In this document: in pieces, positions 1-6,953 of the stretch
Layout of the letters: each line of letters opens with the position of its first letter
Position numbering within the stretch: position 1 is the stretch's first letter
Position numbers and translations under genes: made by a program
The notes under the pieces: model-generated
What the model was told of the DNA's origin: nothing
Databases searched by the model: none
Seen by the model: only the letters and a program-made list of their open reading frames with translations
From: an uncultured Lachnospiraceae bacterium
Lineage (GTDB): Bacteria; Bacillota; Clostridia; Lachnospirales; Lachnospiraceae
Assembly (NCBI GenBank): GCA_946566415.1
Contig: CAMNWW010000035.1
Coordinates: 1 to 13,593, forward strand
DNA: 13,593 nt
Reading direction: 5' to 3'

Positions 1-3
1 TGC

Positions 4-498
4 ATGATTGTCATTTCCGATACGACGCCCCTGATTTCCTTAATGAAAATTGGCCAGTTAATCCTGTTAAACCATCTTTTTGGCGAAGTACAGATTCCAT
101 CTGCTGTTTTTGAGGAACTCGTATCAAATCCGAGGTTTCCGGATGAAAACAGGCAGATCAGAGAATGTCCATTTATCAAAAAAATAAATGTCACTGACAC
201 AGATGCCGTAAATTTACTTCGACGTTCAACGGGGTTAGATGCCGGTGAAAGTGAGGCTATCATACTGTCAGATTCTATTCCTGCTTCCCTACTGCTCATG
301 GATGAGGCCAAGGGCCGGGAAGTTGCCATGCAGATGGGGATACAGCTTATGGGGACTATCGGCGTACTTCTGATTGCTAATAACGGAAATCTCTTATCCC
401 AAAATCAGGTTTTAGAATGTATAGAAACATTAAAAGTAACCGGTCGGCATATCAGCGACAGATTATACGAACAATTAATAAAAAAGTTATCCGATTGA
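4..498 (+). CDS. DUF3368 / PIN-domain protein, probable VapC-like toxin
   Basis: A 164-residue protein of the DUF3368 branch of the PIN-domain superfamily. Most members are predicted metal-dependent RNases acting as toxins of type II toxin-antitoxin pairs, usually next to a small UPF0175-type antitoxin. The PIN layout is visible: Asp6 in ISDTTPL at the N-terminus, Glu37/Glu38 in VFEELV, the LDAGESEAI motif with Asp79 and Glu82/Glu84, and Asp100 in LLMDEAKGR. These are the expected acidic metal ligands. The length is normal for the family. The start is the first ATG, three bases from the window edge, so its ribosome site and the expected antitoxin gene lie outside the window. A stem-loop follows the stop. 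The family call is firm; toxin activity is inferred. Confidence 0.85.
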   Translation: MIVISDTTPLISLMKIGQLILLNHLFGEVQIPSAVFEELVSNPRFPDENRQIRECPFIKKINVTDTDAVNLLRRSTGLDAGESEAIILSDSIPASLLLMDEAKGREVAMQMGIQLMGTIGVLLIANNGNLLSQNQVLECIETLKVTGRHISDRLYEQLIKKLSD

Positions 499-524
499 AA
501 ATGGAATAATAAAAAAGTTCCATG

Positions 525-570
525 AAAAAAGAACGCTTTTAGGAATACAACCTGGAGACGTTCTTTTTCT
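525..570. terminator. Probable bidirectional intrinsic terminator between convergent genes
   Basis: A perfect 10-bp inverted repeat pairs AAAAAGAACG (526-535) with CGTTCTTTTT (559-568) around a 23-nt loop. A T-rich run follows on the plus strand, and the A-run at 525-530 reads as a T-run on the minus strand. It lies between the plus-strand PIN gene (stop at 498) and the minus-strand kinase gene (stop at 597), so it can serve both. The stem is AU-rich and the loop large, so strength is uncertain. Confidence 0.6.
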
Positions 571-596
571 TTCTTGAATAATTCTGTTATGAATAA

Positions 597-1214
597 TCAA
601 TAATTCGGGATTTTCTCCTTCCATGCCGTAACCTGTGAAAATAATTCTTCCATATTAATTTTTTGGAAATCTGTTGTATCAACCTTAATCTGACTGCCAT
701 CAACACAGAAGGAATCAAATCCTCTTTGTTCTATTCCATGAACAAAATCTTCATAAGAAATAGTTTTTGTTTTTGTGTTTTTTAGATTATCCTCGTTCTT
801 TTCCGGGTAACAGCCATTCACAACATGACCTCTGTGCCTGTCAGGACTGCTTTCCCGTTTTAGAAAACGCTGGTAGATCACTTTGTAATCGCCTGTTAAT
901 GTAATAGTCAATGCAGAATATTGATATTTTTCTAAAAGGTTTTTTATTCCCTGTTTTGACGAATATTCAAAATTATTCTCTAAGATAAAAGGTTGTCTTG
1001 CTTCCATAAGCTGACCTGCAACATAGTACATAATTTCCATGCTGGCAGTTCCAAGCTTTACTTTTTCCGCTCTCGACTGAAAACCAACATTATCAAATAA
1101 CAATTCTTTTATGGCATCCTTTGAAATAACAGGAAGATTTAACCTTTCAGACAAGGCTTTTGCCATAGTGCTTTTTCCAGTTGCCGGAATGCCCGTCACT
1201 AATATACAATACAT
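597..1214 (-). CDS. AAA family ATPase / P-loop kinase-like protein (AAA_33, zeta-toxin-like fold)
   Basis: A 205-residue single-domain P-loop protein. The N-terminus has a hydrophobic strand followed by a Walker A motif, GIPATGKST, at residues 8-16, then SKD at 31-33, where small-molecule kinases of this fold usually carry a substrate-binding Asp. An Arg-rich stretch, RFLKRESSPDRHRGH, looks like the mobile lid. This pattern fits AAA_33 proteins, which include nucleoside, polynucleotide and antibiotic kinases and zeta-like toxins; the substrate cannot be read from the sequence. The ATG follows an AAAGGAAA site by 8 bases. The gene lies 39 bp downstream of the MFS transporter on the same strand with no clear terminator between them, so co-transcription is plausible. 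Confidence 0.8.
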   Translation of the reverse strand: MYCILVTGIPATGKSTMAKALSERLNLPVISKDAIKELLFDNVGFQSRAEKVKLGTASMEIMYYVAGQLMEARQPFILENNFEYSSKQGIKNLLEKYQYSALTITLTGDYKVIYQRFLKRESSPDRHRGHVVNGCYPEKNEDNLKNTKTKTISYEDFVHGIEQRGFDSFCVDGSQIKVDTTDFQKINMEELFSQVTAWKEKIPNY

Positions 1215-1253
1215 TTTTCATTTTCCTTTCAAACTACCGGTTTCTACAGGGGT

Positions 1254-2495
1254 CTATGATTCGTTTAATTTCGCCGCTTTGACAAAAAGGACAAATCCGA
1301 TAATGAACATTACGGCAATAACGGCGACTCCAGCGTTTGCCACATGGGTAACCTGCGCCACGACTCCAACAAGGGTCGTTCCCATAAAGGCGGCGCCTTT
1401 TCCGCAGATATCGTAGATCCCAAAATATTCACCAGACTTTTTGACCGGAATGATTTTGGCAAAATAGGAACGGGACAACGCCTGGATTGCTCCCTGGAAC
1501 ATGCCTACCAGGACTGCGAGCAGCCAGAATTCCCACTGTTTGTCAAGCTGGATAGCAAAGAGGGCGATTCCGGTGTAGGCGATGATGCAAATCCGTATCA
1601 GCAGGTCGGTCGCATATTTTTTCGACAGACGGGAGAAGATGAGCGCGCAAGGGAAGGCGACAAGCTGAGTAACTAAGAGCGCCAGAAGAAGCCCCGAAGT
1701 GTCAAGCCCGAGCGCGCTGCCGTAGGCGGTCGCCATCTCGATGATCGTGTAAACGCCGTCGATAAAAAAGAAAAATGAAAGCAGATAGAGGAAAATATGC
1801 TTTTCACCCCGGATATCCTTCAGCGTGCCTGCGAGCCGTTTAAAACTATGCCTTACCGGGTGCTTTGGTAGATCGATATAGTGTTTCTGCCTATAGTTCC
1901 GAATCAGCGGGAGAGTGGCAAAGAACCACCAGGCCGCGTTAAGGAAAAAGGCAAGACCCATGGCATTATGCATGGTCAGACCGATTTTGTCGTACATCAG
2001 GACAAAGACAAGGGAAATCGCGAACGGGATACAGCTCCCGATATATCCCCAAGCATAGCCGTGAGAAGACACGGTATCCATCCGGTCAGGAGACGTCACG
2101 TCTACCAGCATAGAATCATAGAAGATCAGGCTGGCATTGTAGCCGACCTTGGCGACCACAAAGACAGCGAGAAAAACGATCCAGGAATTCGGGAGCGATA
2201 AAGAACCGCACCCCATGACGCCTACCACCACCGATAGGACAAACAGGGGCATCTTGTAATCTTTTGTGTCCGCCAAAGACCCGAGCGCCGGACCGATGAG
2301 GGCGACGATGATAGTGGAAACAGAAGCGGCGTATCCCCAGTAGGCGAGATAATCCACCTCAGAAATTCCGGCGTTTCCCGCCAGATAGTTGAAATAGATC
2401 GGAATGATCGTGGACACCAGCATAATAAACGCCGAGTTGCCTACGTCATATAAGATCCAGTATTTTTCTAGTTTCGTTATTTTTTGATGTTCCAT
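1254..2495 (-). CDS. MFS transporter, UMF1 / Atg22-like family
   Basis: A 413-residue integral membrane protein with about twelve hydrophobic segments, matching the UMF1 branch of the major facilitator superfamily, related to yeast vacuolar effluxer Atg22. Visible hallmarks are YDVGNSAF near the N-terminus (usually YDWGNSAF), the loop GSLADTKDYK between helices 2 and 3, and PDRMDTVSSHGYAWGYIG in the middle. Atg22 exports amino acids from vacuoles; the substrate of bacterial members is generally unknown. An upstream in-frame start at 2564 would overlap the phospholipase gene by 59 bp. I prefer the ATG at 2495 because a GGGAGG site lies 5 bases before it and the protein then begins MEHQKITK just before the first helix. 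The spacing to the upstream gene is 10 bp, so the two form one operon. Confidence 0.88.
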   Translation of the reverse strand: MEHQKITKLEKYWILYDVGNSAFIMLVSTIIPIYFNYLAGNAGISEVDYLAYWGYAASVSTIIVALIGPALGSLADTKDYKMPLFVLSVVVGVMGCGSLSLPNSWIVFLAVFVVAKVGYNASLIFYDSMLVDVTSPDRMDTVSSHGYAWGYIGSCIPFAISLVFVLMYDKIGLTMHNAMGLAFFLNAAWWFFATLPLIRNYRQKHYIDLPKHPVRHSFKRLAGTLKDIRGEKHIFLYLLSFFFFIDGVYTIIEMATAYGSALGLDTSGLLLALLVTQLVAFPCALIFSRLSKKYATDLLIRICIIAYTGIALFAIQLDKQWEFWLLAVLVGMFQGAIQALSRSYFAKIIPVKKSGEYFGIYDICGKGAAFMGTTLVGVVAQVTHVANAGVAVIAVMFIIGFVLFVKAAKLNES

Positions 2496-2500
2496 TTGGT

Positions 2501-2506
2501 CCTCCC
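2501..2506 (-). promoter_or_regulatory. Ribosome binding site fixing the MFS transporter start
   Basis: On the minus strand GGGAGG lies 5 bases before the ATG at 2495 and shares a base with the TAG stop of the upstream phospholipase gene (2506-2508). This supports the shorter transporter start and suggests translational coupling. Confidence 0.7.
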
Positions 2507-3300
2507 TACTCAAACGATCGGTCAAAACGATTGTCGAGTTCCTCTCCAGTTTTAAGACATTCATCGAAACTTACGATCATACGGGCGGCAAGATCTACCG
2601 AAGAATCAAAACGTTCAAGAAGTCCGGCGTTTGATTCATAGCATGCGGGGTTATCCTTCCTCTGATACATCAGTCCCTTACAGTAAGCGTATTTTCCGGT
2701 CGCTTTCAGCAGTGTGTTTACTACATGGAACTTCGCAGGACATGGGGCTGTGAAAATCTGCTTTACGCGGCGCAGGTCTTTCAGAGAAGCAAGGACAAGC
2801 TCCGGGGTTACACTTTTTGCGTAAAACGGGGCGATGGCGGCCGCGCTTACCTCGTCTGCAGGCAGCAGGTCAGGAATCGGATACGAGAACGGATCATGCC
2901 CGTCCAGGCGCAGCAGTGTTTTTTCAAATTCCGCTTCGATTTCCAGATGCTGTACCCCGGTCTTTTCTATCATTTCAGAAACATAAGGATGACATTCGCT
3001 ATCCAGGATAAAATGACAGATAAAGCCGATCAGATAAGCATATTCCCGGCTGCTTGTACCAGTTTTACGAAGCACGCAGGCGGCATGCCTGAAAAATGGC
3101 AGCGCCGATAAGTGGTGCAGACGGCCGCCGTACCTGACGACAGGATTATCCTTATAAGGACGATAAAAAAAGAAAATATCAGGTCCCTGAAGACCAATGG
3201 AAAATTGCGGATAGTATCGCGTCACGGTTTCACGAAGCGTCCCTTCAAGACGTTCGGAAACCTGGACGCCGAAACGGTCGTGTGCATAAATAGCGGGCAT
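2506..3300 (-). CDS. Zinc-dependent phospholipase C family protein
   Basis: A 264-residue protein of the Zn-dependent PLC/S1-P1 nuclease-like family (PF00882 type). Candidate zinc ligands occur in the usual order: His7 near the N-terminus, Asp41 in GPDIFFF, His62/His63, His96 and Asp100 in GFICHFILDSECHPY, His104, and His118 with Glu122 in HLEIEAEFE. No signal peptide is visible, which sets it apart from secreted clostridial alpha-toxin; it belongs with the cytoplasmic or uncharacterised short members, and real phospholipase activity is unproven. The start is well supported by AAGGAGGGG about 6 bases before the ATG. It is the first gene of a minus-strand run with the MFS transporter (10-bp gap) and probably the kinase-like gene. 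Confidence 0.87.
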   Translation of the reverse strand: MPAIYAHDRFGVQVSERLEGTLRETVTRYYPQFSIGLQGPDIFFFYRPYKDNPVVRYGGRLHHLSALPFFRHAACVLRKTGTSSREYAYLIGFICHFILDSECHPYVSEMIEKTGVQHLEIEAEFEKTLLRLDGHDPFSYPIPDLLPADEVSAAAIAPFYAKSVTPELVLASLKDLRRVKQIFTAPCPAKFHVVNTLLKATGKYAYCKGLMYQRKDNPACYESNAGLLERFDSSVDLAARMIVSFDECLKTGEELDNRFDRSFE

Positions 3301-3420
3301 ACAATCCCCTCCTTCTTCTCATGAGAAACATTCTTTAGGATTATTGTACCCCGAAGAAGGGAAAAACGCCAGTAATTTGATTAGAATTTATGTTTATTCG
3401 TGAATTTTATATCTATTGAG

Positions 3421-3449
3421 TTGATTTTGCATTGCAAATAGCATATAAT
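3421..3449 (+). promoter_or_regulatory. Sigma-70/sigma-A type promoter for the toxin-antitoxin operon
   Basis: TTGATT (3421-3426) and a perfect TATAAT (3444-3449) are 17 bp apart and sit 35 bp upstream of the antitoxin ATG. This is the best consensus promoter I see in the window. The rest of the 183-bp divergent gap (3301-3483) is AT-rich; I see no gene in it and no convincing minus-strand promoter. Confidence 0.7.
3426..3438. promoter_or_regulatory. Palindromic operator candidate inside the TA promoter
   Basis: TTTGC-ATT-GCAAA is a perfect 5-bp inverted repeat with a 3-bp centre, placed in the -35/-10 spacer region. RelB/DinJ antitoxins, alone or with their toxin, commonly bind such palindromes to repress their own operon. 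The site is seen; the role is inferred. Confidence 0.45.
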
Positions 3450-3483
3450 ATAAGTACAATGAAATGCGAAAGAAGTTGATACT

Positions 3484-3759
3484 ATGGCAAGCACAACAAA
3501 TTTCAGCGTCCGTATGGACAGCGACATCAAAAAACAGTGTGAAACGCTTTACAGCGAGTTGGGTATGAACCTGACTACCGCAATTAATGTTTTCCTGCGC
3601 CAGTCCCTCCGGGTCGGCGGTTTTCCTTTTGAGGTCAGGCTGGAACAGCCTAACAAGGAAACAATTGCCGCCATGTTGGAGGCAGAACGTATTGCACATG
3701 ACATAAACGTGAAGCACTACTCCGATGTAGAAGAAGCACTCCAGGAGCTGAAACGATGA
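3484..3759 (+). CDS. dinJ: RelB/DinJ family antitoxin
   Basis: A 91-residue type II antitoxin. The N-terminal part, TTNFSVRMDSDIKKQCE, is the ribbon-helix-helix DNA-binding arm typical of RelB/DinJ proteins, and TTAINVFLRQSLRVGGFPFEV at about residues 36-56 is the family signature that precedes the toxin-wrapping C-terminal helix. It should neutralise the YafQ toxin encoded next to it and repress its own promoter. The ribosome site is modest (AAAGAAG, about 8 bases before the ATG). Its TGA overlaps the toxin ATG in an ATGA, as usual for coupled TA pairs, and AGGAG inside its 3' end serves the toxin gene. Confidence 0.93.
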   Translation: MASTTNFSVRMDSDIKKQCETLYSELGMNLTTAINVFLRQSLRVGGFPFEVRLEQPNKETIAAMLEAERIAHDINVKHYSDVEEALQELKR

Positions 3760-4037
3760 ACCGAGAAATTGTCTGGACGACAAAGTTCAAAAAGGACTAT
3801 AAGCTGGCAATCAAGCGTCACCTTGATATTGACTTGCTGGATGATATTATCCGGGCACTGTCGCGGGGCGAAATATTGCCGGAAAAAAACAAAGACCATG
3901 AGTTGTCCGGAAATTGGGCAGGGCACCGGGAATGTCATATCCAGCCTGATTGGTTATTGGTCTACCGCATTGAAGATGATATTCTGGTGTTGTCACTGAC
4001 CCGTACTGGGAGGCACAGCGATATTTTCGGCAAATGA
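3756..4037 (+). CDS. yafQ: YafQ family type II toxin (mRNA interferase)
   Basis: A 93-residue RelE-superfamily toxin of the YafQ branch, which cleaves mRNA on the ribosome. The YafQ active-site set is complete: His48 in KDHELSG, His61 in ECHIQPDW, Asp65 and Trp66, His87 in RTGRHSDIF, and Phe91, matching His50, His63, Asp67, His87 and Phe91 of the E. coli enzyme. It is therefore probably active. The ATG overlaps the antitoxin TGA, with AGGAG 8 bases upstream. Its own stop is overlapped by an ATG that opens a further small ORF. Confidence 0.94.
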   Translation: MNREIVWTTKFKKDYKLAIKRHLDIDLLDDIIRALSRGEILPEKNKDHELSGNWAGHRECHIQPDWLLVYRIEDDILVLSLTRTGRHSDIFGK

Positions 4038-4177
4038 GATACCGCCGTATGGGAAATAAAAATCCTGTATGGTATTTTTATGATTATAGCGATGGCTCCA
4101 GGTTTCTTGTTGGCGAACTCCTTGTTCCGGTATCCTTATGTGATGTAATAATGCAGGAAAGAAACGCCGAAACTTAA
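4034..4177 (+). CDS. Unrecognised 47-residue ORF coupled to yafQ
   Basis: The ATG at 4034 overlaps the yafQ TGA (ATGA) and opens a 47-codon frame ending in TAA at 4175-4177. An inner ATG at 4049 gives a 42-residue form. Its central part, WYFYDYSDGSRFLVGELL, has the mixed aromatic, acidic and hydrophobic make-up of a real beta-rich small protein rather than random translation. There is no good Shine-Dalgarno site, so translation would depend on coupling to yafQ. I do not recognise the family. It may be a genuine third gene of the operon, the remnant of a longer gene, or a chance frame. Confidence 0.35.
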   Translation: MRYRRMGNKNPVWYFYDYSDGSRFLVGELLVPVSLCDVIMQERNAET

Positions 4178-4300
4178 GAAAATTGAACAGAGCATAAGGA
4201 GGCGTGCCATAAGGGTTCATAGGGAATATAGAAAAATTTGTAATTTTGCTGGAAATGGCTCCGGGACTATGATATTATAGGATAAATTGTTGGAAATACG
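4178..4300. other. Intergenic leader before the jet cassette
   Basis: This AT-rich gap holds AAGGAGG at 4196-4202 not followed by a usable frame (GTG then TAA after one codon) and a likely promoter at 4246-4273. I see no RNA gene or strong terminator, so read-through from the toxin-antitoxin operon into jetA cannot be excluded. Confidence 0.5.
4246..4273 (+). promoter_or_regulatory. Candidate promoter of the jetABCD operon
   Basis: TTGCTG (4246-4251) and TATGAT (4268-4273) are 16 bp apart, 27 bp upstream of the first jetA ATG; an overlapping TATTAT lies at 4273-4278. The match is moderate, but it is well placed for the four-gene operon. Confidence 0.4.
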
Positions 4301-5818
4301 ATGCAGAATAATCAAGTGACGGAGCATAATCAGATGATCATTCAAGAAAAAATGAAAAAGCCGGTACTGGAGGCAAAGTATCTGAACGTAGAGAACACGG
4401 ATAGATACCGTCCCATTATCCGGCTTTTTTATTTGAAATATGAAAAACTAAAATACTGGATGTACCAGGAAGAGGTCTTTGAAGAATTAAAGGAAGATCC
4501 TGGTTTCGCGGAATATACGATGGAGCAGTGCCAGCAGGACCTTTCGGCGCTTGCAGCGTGGGGAAACCTGTCTACGATTCAGGATACGAGAAAGGTGACG
4601 ACGATCGAGGAGTTTAAGAATAAAAAATTCCGGTATCAGCTATCCGAGACGGCTGTGGAGATCGAGAGAATGGTCATCCGCATCGAGAACCTTTTTATCG
4701 AAGGCTCTTCACTGGAGCCGACCCTGCTTGAGAGGCTGCGGATTAATATGGGAAGGTTAAAGGAGATGTCTCTTACGGAGGGCGAGAAGCTGTATGGATG
4801 GTGGAACGATCTGAACAATGATTTTATCCGGCTGAACCAAAATTACCAGGATTATATGAGAGAACTGAGCAGTGTGAAGGCGGAAGAAATGATGAAGACG
4901 AAAGAGTTCCTCGTGTTCAAGGACAGGCTTATCGAGTACCTTCGTTCTTTTGTGAAGAGCCTTCAGGTCAATGTGACGGCGATTGAACAGCAGCTTTGCG
5001 ATATAGACCTGGAAGTGGTGAAAAACGTACTTCAAAAAGTGACGGCCTACGAGCTTTCGATTCCGAGAATAGACGTAGAAGTAGATGAACAGATGATCTA
5101 TGATAAAGTGAAAGGACGATGGGAGAGTATTTCAGAGTGGTTTTCCGGAAGAGAGGGGATGGAATCCGAAGCAGGGAAAGTGTTCGACACGACAAATGAG
5201 ATCATACGGAAGATCACAAGATATGCGACACGGATCAGCGAGATGAGCAATCAAGGCTCGAACCGGCGGGAAGAATATAAAAAACTGGCGCAGATGTTCG
5301 GCAGATGTAAGGACATCAACGAGGCGCACCGTCTGTCGGCGGTAGTGTTCGGCATAGAAAAGCCGCTGCATATAAAGGCGGAAATCCACAGAGAGACGGA
5401 CAGCATCCACAGCGGGGTATACGACGAGACTCCGCATGCCGTGACCGTTTCCCCAAGGGTACGTACCTACAAGGAGAAGGCAAAGAGAAGCAGCATTATC
5501 GATCGCTCAAAGGAAAAAGAAGAGACGCGCCTGGCGATGATACGAAGGCTTACAGAAGAGAGGAAGCTGCTGAACAGTTATATCCGGGACGGAAGGCTGG
5601 AGTTTGCCAATCTTCCGGTAATCGAACCGCATGTGCGGGACATGTTTCTTTTCTGGCTGTCCAAAGCGCTGGAGCGGAAAAATCATCGGGCCAAAACAGA
5701 GGACGGCCAGTTCTATCATATTGAAAAGGATGAAACAAGAGGATACTGTACGCTGGAATGTACGGACGGGACTTTTCAGATGCCTGCTTACACGATTGTA
5801 TTTGAAGAAGGAGAGTAG
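4301..5818 (+). CDS. jetA: JetA-like kleisin subunit of a Wadjet SMC defence complex (TIGR02677 / DUF2397)
   Basis: A 505-residue protein of the TIGR02677/DUF2397 family, the first gene of a conserved four-gene cassette. In Wadjet systems JetA is the MukF-like kleisin that bridges the SMC heads and carries KITE dimers. Visible: an N-terminal winged-helix-like region, RYRPIIRLFYLKYEKLKYWM at residues 35-54 (strongly family-like), then predominantly charged helices through the middle and a conserved C-terminal part ending in a small beta-rich segment. Length is typical. Two starts are possible: 4301, with a weak site, and 4334 (residue 12), with GGAG 9 bases upstream; the first is given here. 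jetB begins one base after the stop, and GAAGGAG inside the jetA 3' end serves jetB. The family call rests on recognised sequence pattern and gene order. Confidence 0.88.
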   Translation: MQNNQVTEHNQMIIQEKMKKPVLEAKYLNVENTDRYRPIIRLFYLKYEKLKYWMYQEEVFEELKEDPGFAEYTMEQCQQDLSALAAWGNLSTIQDTRKVTTIEEFKNKKFRYQLSETAVEIERMVIRIENLFIEGSSLEPTLLERLRINMGRLKEMSLTEGEKLYGWWNDLNNDFIRLNQNYQDYMRELSSVKAEEMMKTKEFLVFKDRLIEYLRSFVKSLQVNVTAIEQQLCDIDLEVVKNVLQKVTAYELSIPRIDVEVDEQMIYDKVKGRWESISEWFSGREGMESEAGKVFDTTNEIIRKITRYATRISEMSNQGSNRREEYKKLAQMFGRCKDINEAHRLSAVVFGIEKPLHIKAEIHRETDSIHSGVYDETPHAVTVSPRVRTYKEKAKRSSIIDRSKEKEETRLAMIRRLTEERKLLNSYIRDGRLEFANLPVIEPHVRDMFLFWLSKALERKNHRAKTEDGQFYHIEKDETRGYCTLECTDGTFQMPAYTIVFEEGE

Positions 5819-5819
5819 C

Positions 5820-6953
5820 ATGAGAACGTTGGAAATCTTGCTTAGCTTTCGCTGGATATTAAAATCCAGGGACCGGGAAGCCTATTACCAAGTAAAAGAA
5901 GCGCTCGCGTCGGGAGATGAAAAGAAGTTCCTGATGGAAAAGATGGGATATCAAGTCCTGGTGAATCCGTATATGATCAAAGTGGAGAAAATGCCGGCGG
6001 TCCCGGAAAACTGGATGGGCATCCTGGAATTTAGGGAGCCGATAGAGTACGTCTTCTTCTGTATCGTACTGATGTTTCTGGAGGACAAAGAAGCCCAGGA
6101 GCAGTTCGTATTGTCGGAATTGACCGAATTTGTCCAGAGCCAGTACGAAAAGGAGCAGATCGACTGGACAGTTTACCGGTATAGGCGGCATATGATTAAA
6201 GTGATGAAATACTGCGTATCCTGCGGCATTCTGAATGTGGACGACGGAAGCGAAGAAGGCTTTGCCAAAGACGATACAAGTGAAGTCTTGTATGAAAATA
6301 CCGGGGTTTCGCGCTATTTTATGAAAAATTTCACACAGGATATCATGGGATACACAACTCCAAAGGATTTTGAAAAAGAGGAATGGATCGATGTAAATGA
6401 AGACCGTGGAATCGTGAGAAGACAGAGAGTATACCGGAAACTCCTGATGTCCATGGGAATGTACAAAAGTATAGACGCGGAAGAGGATTTTGCCTATGTG
6501 AGAAATTACAGAAATATGATACAGGGCGAACTCGCGGAATTGTTCGACTGTGAGCTTCAGGTGCATAAAAGCAGCGCCTATCTTGTCCTGGGTCCGGACT
6601 GCAGGCTTGGGAGATGTTTCCCTGAAGAAAATACACTTTCTGATATTGTTCTTTTGATCAATCAGATCATACAGGAGAGGGTATGCGCCGGCAGGATAAC
6701 AGTGCCTCTGGATGAGCAGATATGTATCCCTAAGGAGATGCTGCGCGGTATTGTAGACGAATGTAAGGAAAGATTCGGGCATGGTCTGAATAAGACATAC
6801 CGGGAAATGACGTTCGCAGAATTTTACCGGGAGGTATCTGCGTACATGGAGGAGCTTTGTCTCATAGAGACAGAGCATGACGATGTGAAAATAAAGCCTG
6901 TGGCAGGAAAAATCCTGGGAAAATATCCAGACGATTTCATGAAAGACGTTTGA
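5820..6953 (+). CDS. jetB: JetB-like KITE subunit of a Wadjet SMC defence complex (TIGR02678 / DUF2398)
   Basis: A 377-residue protein of the TIGR02678/DUF2398 family. In Wadjet complexes JetB is the MukE-like KITE protein, a winged-helix dimer that binds the kleisin and DNA. Recognisable family parts are the N-terminal helix LLSFRWILKSRDREAYYQV, then GYQVLVNPYMIKVEKMP and ENWMGILEFREPIEY at roughly residues 40-80. A longer in-frame ORF opens at 5631 but would sit inside jetA. The ATG at 5820 follows GAAGGAG by about 7 bases and gives the expected N-terminus. The TGA stop lies inside the first copy of the 63-nt-period repeat at the jetB-jetC junction, so the last codons abut that element. No truncation is evident. 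Confidence 0.88.
   Translation: MRTLEILLSFRWILKSRDREAYYQVKEALASGDEKKFLMEKMGYQVLVNPYMIKVEKMPAVPENWMGILEFREPIEYVFFCIVLMFLEDKEAQEQFVLSELTEFVQSQYEKEQIDWTVYRYRRHMIKVMKYCVSCGILNVDDGSEEGFAKDDTSEVLYENTGVSRYFMKNFTQDIMGYTTPKDFEKEEWIDVNEDRGIVRRQRVYRKLLMSMGMYKSIDAEEDFAYVRNYRNMIQGELAELFDCELQVHKSSAYLVLGPDCRLGRCFPEENTLSDIVLLINQIIQERVCAGRITVPLDEQICIPKEMLRGIVDECKERFGHGLNKTYREMTFAEFYREVSAYMEELCLIETEHDDVKIKPVAGKILGKYPDDFMKDV

Noticed and set aside
3343..3352. GTACCCCGAA shared with the reverse complement of the jetB-jetC repeat
   Set aside because: Only ten bases match and the flanking hairpin parts are absent, so a true repeat copy here is not supported.
4196..4206. AAGGAGG followed by a GTG before jetA
   Set aside because: The GTG frame stops after one codon (GTG CCA TAA), so there is no gene; probably chance or a remnant.
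3993..4220. A 75-codon minus-strand frame downstream of yafQ
   Set aside because: It overlaps the yafQ end antisense, has no ribosome site and no recognisable similarity.
5631..5819. A 63-residue upstream extension of JetB
   Set aside because: It lies entirely within the jetA reading frame. The ATG at 5820 has a ribosome site and the family-like N-terminus.
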